This document shows positions 29,550 to 37,759 of a stretch of 64,000 nt of DNA, piece after piece. The position numbers and the translations under genes are program-made. Under the pieces are notes generated by a model that ran no database searches, was not told the DNA's origin, and was given only the letters and a program-made list of their open reading frames with translations. The number at the start of each line of letters is the position of its first letter. The first letter of the stretch is position 1. This stretch comes from Halomonas stenophila. Its GTDB lineage: Bacteria > Pseudomonadota > Gammaproteobacteria > Pseudomonadales > Halomonadaceae. Location of the stretch: assembly GCF_014192275.1 (NCBI RefSeq), contig NZ_JACHXR010000015.1:1-64000 (forward strand). The letters run 5' to 3'.

Positions 29550-30491
29550 ATGAGCACACTCGTCGATGATCGCGACCTGGCCTCGTCGCTGGACTGCCCG
29601 GTCGTCGAGGGCAGGCGGCTGGTCCAGCACGTGACGCCGCGTACCGCCGATGTCGGCGGCATCCCCGTCAATCGGGTGCTACCGTCGCGGCAACGGCGCC
29701 TGGTGGGCGCCTGGTGTTTCCTCGATCATGCCGGCCCGGCCGTCTTCAAGGGCGACGCCCGTGGCCTGCGGGTCGGGCCCCATCCGCATATCGGCCTGCA
29801 GACCTTCACCTGGATGATCGCGGGCGAGGTGCTGCACCGCGACAGCCTGGGCAACCGGCAGGTGATCCGCCCCGGCCAGGTCAACCTGATGACCGCCGGA
29901 CGCGGCATCAGCCACACCGAGGAATCGGTGTCCGGCGAGACCCGACTGCATGCCGCCCAGCTATGGATCGCCCTGCCCGAGGCCGACCGCCGCACCGACC
30001 CGCGCTTCGATCACTACCCGGATCTGCCGTCCTGGGAGGAGCAGGGCGTCGCCTTCACCCTGCTCACCGGCGAGTTCGCCGGCCGGCGGGCGCCGACCCT
30101 GGCCTTCTCGCCGCTGGTGGGGCTGGATCTGGCCAGCCGGGAGGCGAGCAGCCTGCGGCTGTCGCTGCGCCAGGACTTCGAGTACGGCGTGCTGCCCCTG
30201 GAGGGCGAGCTGGTCATCGAGGGCGACCGCTTCGCCCCCAACGAACTGGCCTATCTGGGCCGTGGCCGCGAGAGCGTCACCCTCGAGCTGTCCGAAGGCG
30301 GCCGGGCCATCCTGATCGGCGGCGAGCCGCTGGACGAGGAGATCCTCATCTGGTGGAACCTCGTCGGCCACAGCAAGGCCGAGATCGCCGAGGCGCAGCG
30401 GGACTGGGAAGCCGGCAGCGAGCGCTTCGGCCGCATTCCCGACTATGACGGGGAGCCCCTGATGCCGCCGCCGTTGCCCTGGCAGGCATAG
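29550..30491 (+). CDS. second pirin family protein
   Basis: 313 residues. Cupin motifs VGPHPHIGLQTFTWMIAGE (metal-binding His pair) and MTAGRGISHTEES are present; the C-terminal cupin covers about 185-300. Only moderately similar to the pirin at 27877, so not a recent duplicate. The ATG at 29550 has AAGGAG 6 bases upstream. The frame is open from 29490. Confidence 0.9.
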   Translation: MSTLVDDRDLASSLDCPVVEGRRLVQHVTPRTADVGGIPVNRVLPSRQRRLVGAWCFLDHAGPAVFKGDARGLRVGPHPHIGLQTFTWMIAGEVLHRDSLGNRQVIRPGQVNLMTAGRGISHTEESVSGETRLHAAQLWIALPEADRRTDPRFDHYPDLPSWEEQGVAFTLLTGEFAGRRAPTLAFSPLVGLDLASREASSLRLSLRQDFEYGVLPLEGELVIEGDRFAPNELAYLGRGRESVTLELSEGGRAILIGGEPLDEEILIWWNLVGHSKAEIAEAQRDWEAGSERFGRIPDYDGEPLMPPPLPWQA

Positions 30492-30527
30492 CGAGACGCC
30501 AAGGTTCCCCACCGCGAAGGACAGCGC

Positions 30528-31109
30528 ATGACCGAGCTCCACTCCGCAGCGTCATCGTCGTCGGGTGGCGATGGCGTCACCATTCGCATCCATCATCGGG
30601 TCCGCCCCGAGGCCAAGGACCGTTACGAGGCCTGGCTGCGCCGGATCATCGAGGTCGCCTCTCGTTATGCCGGCCACCAGGGCGTGCATATCCTCAGGCC
30701 TCCCGAGGGCGGCCAGGACTACGAGATCGCGGTGCGCTTCGCCTCCGAGGCCCAGGCGGAGCGCTGGCGCGTCTCCGATGACCGCCGCGAGCTGTTGGAT
30801 GACATCCGCGATGCCCTGCAGCAGGAGGAGGCGGTCGAGATCCTCTCCGGCATCGACTACTGGTTCACGCCGCCGACGGCCACCAGCAAGCAGCCCGTGC
30901 GCTGGAAGCAGTGGCTGGTCACCACCGCGGTGATCTGGCCGCTGACCATACTGGTGCCGCTGCTCTGGCAGCCGGTCTTCTCCGTGTTCCCCCTGCTCGA
31001 CACCTGGGGGCTGCGACACGGCATCGTCGCCGCCACCGTGGTGGCGCTGGTGGTCTACCTGGTCATGCCCCGGGTGGTGCGCCTGGTGGCCCACTGGATG
31101 TTCGACTAG
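30528..31109 (+). CDS. antibiotic biosynthesis monooxygenase (ABM) domain protein with membrane helices
   Basis: 193 residues. Residues 15-110 form an ABM-type ferredoxin-like domain (TIRIHHRVRPEAKDRYEAWL and GYQGVHILRP-like segment GHQGVHILRPP). Two hydrophobic helices follow at about 130-150 and 165-185, so the domain is tethered to the inner membrane. Related proteins are annotated as putative quinone or reactive-oxygen handling enzymes. GAAGGA precedes the ATG. Convergent overlap of 4 bases with the DUF1826 gene. Confidence 0.82.
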   Translation: MTELHSAASSSSGGDGVTIRIHHRVRPEAKDRYEAWLRRIIEVASRYAGHQGVHILRPPEGGQDYEIAVRFASEAQAERWRVSDDRRELLDDIRDALQQEEAVEILSGIDYWFTPPTATSKQPVRWKQWLVTTAVIWPLTILVPLLWQPVFSVFPLLDTWGLRHGIVAATVVALVVYLVMPRVVRLVAHWMFD

Positions 31110-31771
31110 GCGGGGTCGATGGTCAGCAGCAGCCGCGGTTGGCTCGACTCCATCGCCGGGCTGCGGTGCACCAGCCCTCGCCCCTCGTTGCCGATCCAGC
31201 CGCTGCCCTTGAGCAGGGCCACGTCGCCGGCCTCCAACCGCTGGATGGCGGCATCCGCGAGGACGATGTCCGGCTTGTCGGGGTGCGGTGCCCCGAGTCC
31301 GGCGCGGTCGACCGCCGTCTCGGGCAGCCACTCGCTGCCCGGGCCCAGGTAGGTGGTCACCAGGCGTACCGGCAGGTTGTCGCAATGGAAGCGCGGGCAC
31401 ATGGGCGCGTCCAGCCGGCGCAGCCGCAGGCCCACCTCATCGGTGTCGAACAGGAACGCCATGGCCTCGGCCAGGGTCTGGATGTCCTCCACCAGGGGGC
31501 CGCAGACAACGGGGCAGTGCAGCGCCTCCCTCAGCGCGGCACGCAAGGCGTCGCCGGGTTCGCCCCGCCAGGCGAAGGACAGGGGATGCCTGGCCTGCGT
31601 CTGGGCCAGGGCGCCGGCCAGCACATCGTAGGGTAGCGGACGGCGCAGCACGGCCAGGGTGATGGCGTCCTCGAAGATGCGCGGCAGCACCTCGATGCCG
31701 CCTCCCTCGGCCCAGTGAGTGGCCGCGGTGGGGGAAGCGGGAAGGGACGAGACGGCGGCGGTCATCGGCAT
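31106..31771 (-). CDS. DUF1826 domain protein, zinc-starvation associated
   Basis: 221 residues from ATG 31771 (GAGGAG upstream). The DUF1826 core includes CPRFHCDNLPVRLVTTYLGPG and LLKGSGWIGNEGRGLVHRSP, with conserved His and Asp that could bind metal. Function unknown. Divergent from dksA2 across a Zur-box-like palindrome, and DUF1826 genes are known companions of Zur-controlled operons, so a part in zinc sparing or handling is likely. Confidence 0.87.
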   Translation of the reverse strand: MPMTAAVSSLPASPTAATHWAEGGGIEVLPRIFEDAITLAVLRRPLPYDVLAGALAQTQARHPLSFAWRGEPGDALRAALREALHCPVVCGPLVEDIQTLAEAMAFLFDTDEVGLRLRRLDAPMCPRFHCDNLPVRLVTTYLGPGSEWLPETAVDRAGLGAPHPDKPDIVLADAAIQRLEAGDVALLKGSGWIGNEGRGLVHRSPAMESSQPRLLLTIDPA

Positions 31772-31821
31772 CGGGAACTCCTCGGTGGCGTCACCGGAGC
31801 GACCGGGTGACTTGCATGTTT

Positions 31822-31839
31822 GATATGTTATAACGTATC
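31822..31839. promoter_or_regulatory. Zur box between DUF1826 and dksA2
   Basis: GATATGTTATAACGTATC, an imperfect palindrome centred on GTTATAAC, the core of gammaproteobacterial Zur operators. It sits in an AT-rich patch between the two divergent starts, 51 bases from the DUF1826 start and 54 bases from the dksA2 start. Confidence 0.78.
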
Positions 31840-31892
31840 TTTTTCGCCGTTTGAAGCCGCATCCCACCCCGCGGCTCAGGAGAGCCCCCGAG

Positions 31893-32324
31893 ATGGCGTA
31901 CAGCGCAGAGGAGCGTCGCCTGCTGGCGATGCCCGACGAGGCCTACATGGACGACGAGCAGCGGGCCTTCTTTCGGCGCCGTCTGCTCGACGAGCGCGGG
32001 ATCATCGAGGCGCGCCTCCAGGAGGTGCGCGAGTCGATCGCCCACCATGAGCGTGGCGGCGATGAGCTCGATCAGGCCGCCAGTGAGGAAGAGATCCGCT
32101 TGTCGCTGCGTCAGGCGGATCGTGAGACACGCCTGTTGCGCAACATCGAGGCGGCACTGCGACGCCTCGACGAGGGCGAGTACGGCTTTTGCGAGGAAAC
32201 GGGCCTGCCGATCGGCCTGGCCCGCTTGATGTTTCGTCCCACGGCGCGGCTCTGCGTCGAGGCCAAGGCGCGTCAGGAACAGCGGGAACACCATTATCAC
32301 AAGGCGAGAGGAGACACCCGATGA
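31893..32324 (+). CDS. dksA2: zinc-independent DksA paralogue (DksA2)
   Basis: 143 residues: an N-terminal coiled coil (about 30-95) with DELDQAASEEE at its tip, then the zinc-finger region. The finger has Cys100-EET and Cys121-VEA, so two of the four cysteines of DksA are replaced (Thr103, Ala124). That is the DksA2 pattern of Pseudomonas, which works with ppGpp on RNA polymerase when zinc is scarce. ATG has AGGAGA upstream. Its stop codon overlaps the next small gene by 4 bases. Confidence 0.92.
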   Translation: MAYSAEERRLLAMPDEAYMDDEQRAFFRRRLLDERGIIEARLQEVRESIAHHERGGDELDQAASEEEIRLSLRQADRETRLLRNIEAALRRLDEGEYGFCEETGLPIGLARLMFRPTARLCVEAKARQEQREHHYHKARGDTR

Positions 32325-32395
32325 GCCAGTCTCAGCCCCTGCCCGACCCCTTCGCCGACTTCGCTCCCCAGGTTGCCGAGGACCAGGACGCATGA
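32321..32395 (+). CDS. 24-residue peptide translationally linked between dksA2 and folE2
   Basis: ATG at 32321 overlaps the dksA2 stop (ATGA) and its own TGA overlaps the folE2 ATG (ATGA). GAGAGGAG lies 8 bases before the start, a strong ribosome-binding site. The peptide begins MSQSQPLPDPFADFAPQVAE and is acidic, proline-rich and without Cys or a membrane segment. It may be a real microprotein in the Zur regulon or just a device that passes ribosomes to folE2. I recognise no homologue. Confidence 0.6.
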   Translation: MSQSQPLPDPFADFAPQVAEDQDA

Positions 32396-33300
32396 CGCAT
32401 ACCTCACTCATCGACATCGCCGAGGGCAGCGCCCATCAGCCCGCCCGCCTGGCCTGGGTCGGCATGGAGGGCATCGACCTGCCGCTGCAGGTGGCCGGGC
32501 AGCCCATGGCGGGGCGGGCCGATGCGGGCGTCAGCCTGGACGACCCCGGGGCCCGGGGCATCCACATGTCGCGGCTCTACCTGGCCCTCGAGCGCCTGGC
32601 GGGCCAGGACCTCACCCCGACCCGGTTGCGCGAGGTGCTGGCGCATTTCCTCGACAGCCACCACGGGCTCTCGCAGGGCGCCTTCCTCGATCTCCAGGGG
32701 GATGTCCTGCTGCGCCGGCCCGCCTTGGTCAGCCCCCTGGCGGGCTGGAAGGCCTACCCCCTGGTCGTCCGCAGCCGCCTCACCCATGAGGGGGTCGAGG
32801 CGCGGCTGGAGCTCGCCATCGGCTACTCCTCGACCTGTCCCTGCTCCGCGGCCCTGGCGCGCCAGCTCATTCAGGAAGGCTTCGACCGCGACTTCGCCGA
32901 GGGGCAGACCGTTGACCGCGAGGCCGTGCGGGCCTGGCTGGGCAGCGAGCAGGGCATCGTCGCCACGCCGCACAGCCAGCGCAGCCAGGCACATCTCCAG
33001 CTGCGGCTGGATCCCGAGACCGAGACCCTGCCCGTGGTCGAGGTCATCGACCGGGTGGAGAGCGCCCTGGGCACCGCCCTGCAGACGGCGGTCAAGCGGG
33101 TCGATGAGCAGGCCTTCGCCCTGGCCAACGGCCAGAACCTGATGTTCTGCGAGGACGCCGCCCGTCGGCTGGATCGCGTCCTGCGCGATCAGCCCGGCGT
33201 GATCGGCTTCCGGCTGCGGGTGGTGCACGCCGAGAGCCTGCACGCCCATGACGCCGTGGCGCGCAGCCAGTGGAACTGGCGCGAGGCAGGGTCGATCTGA
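32392..33300 (+). CDS. folE2: GTP cyclohydrolase IB (FolE2)
   Basis: 302 residues. The active-site Cys lies in YSSTCPCSAALARQL, and the ATPHSQRSQAHL and GQNLMFCEDAARRLDRVL segments are typical of FolE2. It makes dihydroneopterin triphosphate for folate without requiring zinc, replacing FolE in zinc starvation. Coupled to the 24-residue peptide gene and, through it, to dksA2, under a Zur box. Confidence 0.96.
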   Translation: MTHTSLIDIAEGSAHQPARLAWVGMEGIDLPLQVAGQPMAGRADAGVSLDDPGARGIHMSRLYLALERLAGQDLTPTRLREVLAHFLDSHHGLSQGAFLDLQGDVLLRRPALVSPLAGWKAYPLVVRSRLTHEGVEARLELAIGYSSTCPCSAALARQLIQEGFDRDFAEGQTVDREAVRAWLGSEQGIVATPHSQRSQAHLQLRLDPETETLPVVEVIDRVESALGTALQTAVKRVDEQAFALANGQNLMFCEDAARRLDRVLRDQPGVIGFRLRVVHAESLHAHDAVARSQWNWREAGSI

Positions 33301-33347
33301 CGCCTCGCTCCACCGGCCGAGAGGGCGCGACGAGAAAGCCCGCCCGC

Positions 33348-34172
33348 CTATTGGCGTGGCCCGGTGGCCCGCGAGGCCGTGGGCCCGAGCCGCCGTCCGA
33401 CCAGGCTGGCCGCCAGGAACAGCAGCGTCGCCAGGCAGACGATGGTGGGGCCGGTGGGAGTGTCCAGGCGATAGGCGGCGGCCAGGCCGCCGTTGGCCGA
33501 GAGGACGCCGATCGCCGCCGCGACCAGCACCATGCGTTCCGGGGTATGGCTGAAGGGCCGGGCCGCGGCGGCGGGGATGATCAGCAAGGCGGCGATCAGC
33601 AGCACGCCCACCACCTTGATGGCTACGGCCACCACCATCGCCAGGCACAGCGTGAGCACCAGTTGCTCGCGCTTCGGGTCGATGCCGCCGGCATGGGCCA
33701 GGTCCGGGCTCAGGGTGGCGGTCAGCAGGGCCGACCAGCGCAGGCCGAGCAGGGCCAGCACCAGCAGCGCGCCGCCCCAGATGATCGCCAGGTCCGCCCG
33801 GCTCACGGCCAGGATATCGCCGACGAGATAGCCCATGAGGTCGATGCGCACGCCCGACACGAAGGACACCGCGACCAGCCCGAAGGCCAGCGCCGAGTGA
33901 GCCGTGACGCCCAGCAGGGTATCCATGGCGTAGCCCCGGCCGCTCAGCACCGACACGGTCATCGCCATCAGCAAGGAGACCGTCAGCACCCCGGCGAACA
34001 GCGAGGTGGACAGCACCAGGGAGAGCGCCACCCCGAGGATGGCCGCATGGGCGGTGGCGTCGCCGAAATAGGCCATGCGTCGCCAGACCACGAAGCAGCC
34101 CAGCGGCGCGGCCGCCAGGGCCACGCCGGTACCGCCCAGGGCCGCGCGGACCAGGAAATCGTCGAGCATCAT
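33348..34172 (-). CDS. znuB: zinc ABC transporter permease ZnuB
   Basis: 274 residues with eight or more hydrophobic segments, family ABC-3. Visible: RRMAYFGDATAHAAILGVALS (start of TM2/3 with the conserved His) and DPKREQ-like loop IDPKREQLVLT. Inner-membrane channel for Zn2+. Overlaps znuC by 4 bases. Last gene of the zur-znuC-znuB operon. Confidence 0.93.
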   Translation of the reverse strand: MMLDDFLVRAALGGTGVALAAAPLGCFVVWRRMAYFGDATAHAAILGVALSLVLSTSLFAGVLTVSLLMAMTVSVLSGRGYAMDTLLGVTAHSALAFGLVAVSFVSGVRIDLMGYLVGDILAVSRADLAIIWGGALLVLALLGLRWSALLTATLSPDLAHAGGIDPKREQLVLTLCLAMVVAVAIKVVGVLLIAALLIIPAAAARPFSHTPERMVLVAAAIGVLSANGGLAAAYRLDTPTGPTIVCLATLLFLAASLVGRRLGPTASRATGPRQ

Positions 34173-34885
34173 GGCAAGGCCTCCGCGAGGTCATGATCGT
34201 GTCGGTAGAAGGCCACCGCGTCCCGCTCGTCGACGCCCAGCAGGTCGCGGTAGGCCGGGGAGCTGGCTACCGCCTCGGGCCGGCCCTGGCAGCAGATGTG
34301 GCCGTTGAGGCAGATCACCCGGTCCGAGGCCTTCATCACCACGTGCAACTCGTGGCTGACCATCAGCACGCTGCAGCCGAGCTCCCGGCGCACGCGGTCG
34401 ATCTGGCGATAGAAGGCCGCCGTGGCGCGATGGTCGAGCCCCTGGTTGGCCTCGTCGAGGATCAGCAGGTCGGGCCGCCCGAGCAGGGCGCGGGCCAGCA
34501 GCACGCGCTGGAACTGGCCCCCCGAGAGCGTGGCCATCTGCCGGTCGGCCAGCCCCTCGGCGCCGGCCTGCTCGAGTGCCCGGTGCAGGGCATCGGCGGG
34601 CCGGCGCCGGGGCAGGGCCATGAAGCGGGCCACGGTCATGGGCAGCGTCGGATCGATGTGCAGGCGTTGCGGCACATAGCCGAGAGTCAGCGCCGAGTGG
34701 TGCTCGATCTCGCCCCGGGTCGGCGTCAGGGCACCGATGATCACCCGCAGCAGGGTGGTCTTGCCCGAGCCGTTCGGTCCCACGACGGTCACGATCTCGC
34801 CCGCCTGCAGGGCCAGGTCGATGCCCGCCAGGATGGTGTTGCCGCGCCGGGTGACGCCGATGTCGTGCAGGGTCAGCAGGGGCAT
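34169..34885 (-). CDS. znuC: zinc ABC transporter ATP-binding protein ZnuC
   Basis: 238 residues from ATG 34885 (GAGGA upstream). Walker A GPNGSGKTTLLR, signature LSGGQFQRVLLARALL, Walker B LLILDEANQGLD and switch His in MVSHELHVVM. DEANQ at Walker B instead of DEPTQ-type is usual for ZnuC. Overlaps the zur stop by 13 bases and znuB by 4, so all three are one transcript. Confidence 0.95.
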   Translation of the reverse strand: MPLLTLHDIGVTRRGNTILAGIDLALQAGEIVTVVGPNGSGKTTLLRVIIGALTPTRGEIEHHSALTLGYVPQRLHIDPTLPMTVARFMALPRRRPADALHRALEQAGAEGLADRQMATLSGGQFQRVLLARALLGRPDLLILDEANQGLDHRATAAFYRQIDRVRRELGCSVLMVSHELHVVMKASDRVICLNGHICCQGRPEAVASSPAYRDLLGVDERDAVAFYRHDHDLAEALP

Positions 34886-35364
34886 GGAGTGTCCTCGTGA
34901 CGGCAGGTGGCGCAGAGTCCGTGCATCTCGATCATGGTGGCGTCGACCCGGAAGCCGGTTCCCCCGGGCGGCGCCACCCTCCCGGTGGTGCCCGGCTCGA
35001 GGAGGATCTCCTCGACCGACCCGCAACGCCGGCACAGGGTGAAGGCCGCCTCATGGCGCGCTTCCGGTGCGCAGCAGGCGACGAAGGCGTTGGCGCTCTC
35101 CAGGCGATGGACGAAGCCATGTCGGACCAGGAAGCGCAGCGCGCGATAGACGATCGGCGGCTGGGCGCCCGCGCCTTCCTCGGCCAGGCAGTCGAGGATG
35201 TCGTAGGCCTTCATGGCCCGCCGGCGGTCGAGCAGGATTTCCAGGACCCGCCGACGGCCGGGTGTCAACTGCAGGCGCCGTCGCCGGCAGAGGCGATCCG
35301 CCTCGGCCAGCAGCCGGGGGGTGGGCGGTGGGGGAAGGACCGTGGTATTGCCTTGCATGCTCAT
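34873..35364 (-). CDS. zur: zinc uptake regulator Zur (Fur family)
   Basis: 163 residues. N-terminal winged helix with RRRVLEILLDRRRAMKAYDILDCL; then the recognition region PPIVYRALRFLVRHGFVHRLES. Structural zinc site CRRC (about 114-117) and CATC near the C-terminus, with regulatory His/Cys in ACCAPEARHEAAFTLC. Represses znu genes when zinc is replete. Divergent from znuA over a Zur box, hence probably autoregulated. ATG at 35358 is an alternative start. Confidence 0.94.
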   Translation of the reverse strand: MSMQGNTTVLPPPPTPRLLAEADRLCRRRRLQLTPGRRRVLEILLDRRRAMKAYDILDCLAEEGAGAQPPIVYRALRFLVRHGFVHRLESANAFVACCAPEARHEAAFTLCRRCGSVEEILLEPGTTGRVAPPGGTGFRVDATMIEMHGLCATCRHEDTPCPC

Positions 35365-35383
35365 GAGACGCTTGGTAATTTTA

Positions 35384-35401
35384 GTAATGTTATATCATTA
35401 C
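35384..35401. promoter_or_regulatory. Zur box between zur and znuA
   Basis: GTAATG (35384-35389), TTATAT core, CATTAC (35396-35401): perfect 6-bp arms in the Zur operator pattern. Located 20 bases upstream of zur and 39 bases upstream of znuA, so one site can control both directions. Confidence 0.8.
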
Positions 35402-35439
35402 ATTTCGTGTCCGGCAACGGGCCTTCTCGGAGATATCGC

Positions 35440-36462
35440 ATGCTCGTCAGTTCCCGCTCGCTACTGCTTCCCTTGCTCGCCACCCCCGCCCTGGCGGCCG
35501 CCGAGGTGCCCACGGTAGCGGTGGACATCCCGCCGGTGCATGCCCTGGCCTCCCGGGTCATGGGGGACCTCGGTGCGCCCGAGCTGGTCATCCGGCCCGG
35601 CGCCTCGCCCCATGGCTATTCCATGCGCCCCTCCGAGGCCGCCAGCCTGGACCGGGCCGAGGTGGTGTTCTGGGTCGGGGAGTCGCTGACGCCCTGGCTC
35701 GAGCGCTCGCTCGCGTCATTGGCCGGCGACGCCACCACGGTCGAGCTGCTGGACGTGCCCGGCCTGGTCCGCCATGACTACCGCCACGGGGCCACCTTCG
35801 AGGCCCATGAGCCTGGCGAGGAACCGGGGCATGGTCACCACGATACTGACGACCATGACCATGACCATGACCATGACCATGACCATGACCATGACCATGA
35901 CCATGACCACCAGGCTGAGCGTGGCCGTCAGCATGGCCATGAGGGCCGCGATCCCCATGCCTGGCTCGATCCCCGCAACGCCCAGGTCTGGCTGGGTGCC
36001 ATGGCCGAGACGCTGGCCGAGGCGGACCCGGCCCACGCCGCGACCTATCGGGAGAACGCCCGGCAGGGCCAGGCCGACCTGGAGCGGCTGATCGAGGACG
36101 TCGAGCAGCGCCTGGCGGCGGCCGGGGAGGCCCGTTTCATCGTCTTCCACGACGCCTACCAGTACTTCGAGCACCGCTTCGGCGTGCCGGCCGCCGGCGC
36201 CATCTCCCTGGGGGACGCCTCCGATCCGAGCCCGGCGCGGGTGAGGGAAATCCAGCGCCGGGTCGAGACGCTCGACATCGACTGCGTGTTCTCCGAACCC
36301 CAGTACAACCCCGAGCTGGTACGCAGCGTCTTCGGCGACATGGGGGTAGACACCTCGGTGGTCATCGACCCCCTGGGCGTGGGCCACACCCCCGGTCCCG
36401 ACCTCTATGCCGGCGTCGTCCGCGACCTGGCGGAGGGCGTGGCACGTTGCGCGGCAGACTGA
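35440..36462 (+). CDS. znuA: zinc-binding periplasmic protein ZnuA with expanded His/Asp loop
   Basis: 340 residues from ATG 35440 (GGAG upstream). Signal peptide SRSLLLPLLATPALA. Zinc ligands: His in SPHGYSMRPSEA, His in DPHAWLDPRNA, His in IVFHDAYQYFEHRFG and Asp in VIDPLG. Between the first and second sites lies a His/Asp loop (about 125-165) built of a run of HD pairs plus extra His, typical of ZnuA but encoded here by a pure hexanucleotide repeat. Captures Zn2+ for ZnuBC. Confidence 0.95.
   Translation: MLVSSRSLLLPLLATPALAAAEVPTVAVDIPPVHALASRVMGDLGAPELVIRPGASPHGYSMRPSEAASLDRAEVVFWVGESLTPWLERSLASLAGDATTVELLDVPGLVRHDYRHGATFEAHEPGEEPGHGHHDTDDHDHDHDHDHDHDHDHDHDHQAERGRQHGHEGRDPHAWLDPRNAQVWLGAMAETLAEADPAHAATYRENARQGQADLERLIEDVEQRLAAAGEARFIVFHDAYQYFEHRFGVPAAGAISLGDASDPSPARVREIQRRVETLDIDCVFSEPQYNPELVRSVFGDMGVDTSVVIDPLGVGHTPGPDLYAGVVRDLAEGVARCAAD
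35851..35910 (+). repeat. GACCAT hexanucleotide tandem repeat in znuA
   Basis: Nine perfect GACCAT units followed by one GACCAC, encoding ten Asp-His pairs. Being in multiples of six, slippage changes loop length without breaking the frame. Confidence 0.95.
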
Positions 36463-36622
36463 TGCCGGCTCGCCCCCAGGAGGTGTTGCCTCGCTCCAGA
36501 CGACGGAAAGCACCGAGAAGGTTGGCGTTGCGTGACCGACGGCATTGCCCAGGGACATGCCATGTGCCAGCGTAAGGTCAGACGAGATCGAAGCGTGCCG
36601 TTGTGACCGAAAGAGGCCGACC

Positions 36623-37354
36623 ATGACGCCGGAGCACCGCCTGGGCATCCTGCTGCCCGATGATGGCCCGGATGACTATGAGTGGTACGACCTGTCCGCT
36701 CGTGCCCCGGGCGAGCTGCCCGCCATCGAGGTGGGCAGGATCCCCAGCGATGGCCACCATGCCCCGCCGGCGCTGTTGGCCCTCGGCGCCCCCGAACGGC
36801 TCGCCCCGGCGGGGATCGCGCTGGTGGGGGAGGGTGCCCAGGCGGTGGTCTGGGCCTGTACCAGCGCCAGCTTCGTCGGGGGCCTGGACTGGGCCCGGCA
36901 GCAGGCCGCCGCGCTGCAGGCCGCACTGGGCGTGCCGGTCACGAGCACGGCGCTGGCCTTCCTCGAGGCCCTCGAGGCGTTGGGACGCGACCATGTCGAC
37001 CTGCTGAGCCCCTATCCCGATGACGTGACGCTGCGGCTGGTGAGCTTCCTGCGTGAGGGGGGCGTCACGGTGCACCATGCCAAGGCGCTGGACTGTCCCT
37101 ATGCCGCCGATTCGCACCGGGCCGATCTCCTGGCGGAGATCCGCCGCTTCCGCGACCAGTATCCCGATACCTCTCGGCCCCTGCTGGTGCCCGACACCGC
37201 CGTCGACAGTCTCGCCCGGCTGGCGGCGGTGGGCCGGGAGGCCGGCAGCGTGGTGCTGACCGCCAACCAGGTCAGCCTCTGGGCGGGGCTCAGGCGCGTT
37301 GGCTGGCCCGCCTGTCCGTCGACCCTGCTCGGTGATCTGGCGGCGGCACGCTAA
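36623..37354 (+). CDS. Asp/Glu racemase superfamily protein (maleate isomerase/arylmalonate decarboxylase-like)
   Basis: 243 residues. The N-terminal half has the catalytic Cys79 in VVWACTSASFVGG, and QQAAALQAALGVPVTSTALAF (ends shown) fits the AMDase/maleate isomerase branch. The second catalytic Cys expected near 213-215 is missing: that region reads VLTANQVSLW. So the enzyme, if active, would be one-Cys. No neighbour suggests a substrate. AGAGG precedes the ATG. Confidence 0.78.
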   Translation: MTPEHRLGILLPDDGPDDYEWYDLSARAPGELPAIEVGRIPSDGHHAPPALLALGAPERLAPAGIALVGEGAQAVVWACTSASFVGGLDWARQQAAALQAALGVPVTSTALAFLEALEALGRDHVDLLSPYPDDVTLRLVSFLREGGVTVHHAKALDCPYAADSHRADLLAEIRRFRDQYPDTSRPLLVPDTAVDSLARLAAVGREAGSVVLTANQVSLWAGLRRVGWPACPSTLLGDLAAAR

Positions 37355-37759
37355 CCATGCGGGTATCGGTCGGTGCCCAGGGGCCGGCCCCGGGCGCTCT
37401 GTCCCGAGAACAGCGCGCCCATCGAGGGCGCCGGCCCATGGCCGGGTCTCTCGGCAGTCGAAAGCCTGATTTTGCATCGGCCACCGCCTTTTCCCCTGGG
37501 TTGCCGATACCCTCGGCTCCGCCAGGAACTATAGTGAATAGGCCAGGCCGGACGCCCACCCCAGGCGGCCAGAAGGCTAAGCGCAAAGAACCTGGGCCTC
37601 TGTACCCCATGTGCGACCTCATCTTCTTCATGCGATTCCTCTTCTCTCTCACACCAGGACCGGCCGGACCTGGCAGGGTCGTCTGTGGATGGCCGCGACC
37701 CTTGGGTCAGACCCTCCGCGGAACGACATTGATGGCTTCACGGCAGTTCGAGGTGTCCC
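37355..37759. other. 405-base gap without recognisable gene
   Basis: No coding frame with convincing codon use and no clear structured RNA. A weak promoter for the next gene could lie near 37530 (TATAGTGAAT). Nothing else is visible. Confidence 0.4.

Noticed and set aside
35851..35910. Short tandem GACCAT repeat as CRISPR or iteron
   Set aside because: It codes for the Asp-His loop of ZnuA and has no spacer or origin features.
37290..37652. Minus-strand frame of 120 codons in the gap before the small exported protein
   Set aside because: It overlaps the end of the racemase-like gene, has no Shine-Dalgarno and its sequence is Arg/Pro/Gly-rich shadow-type.
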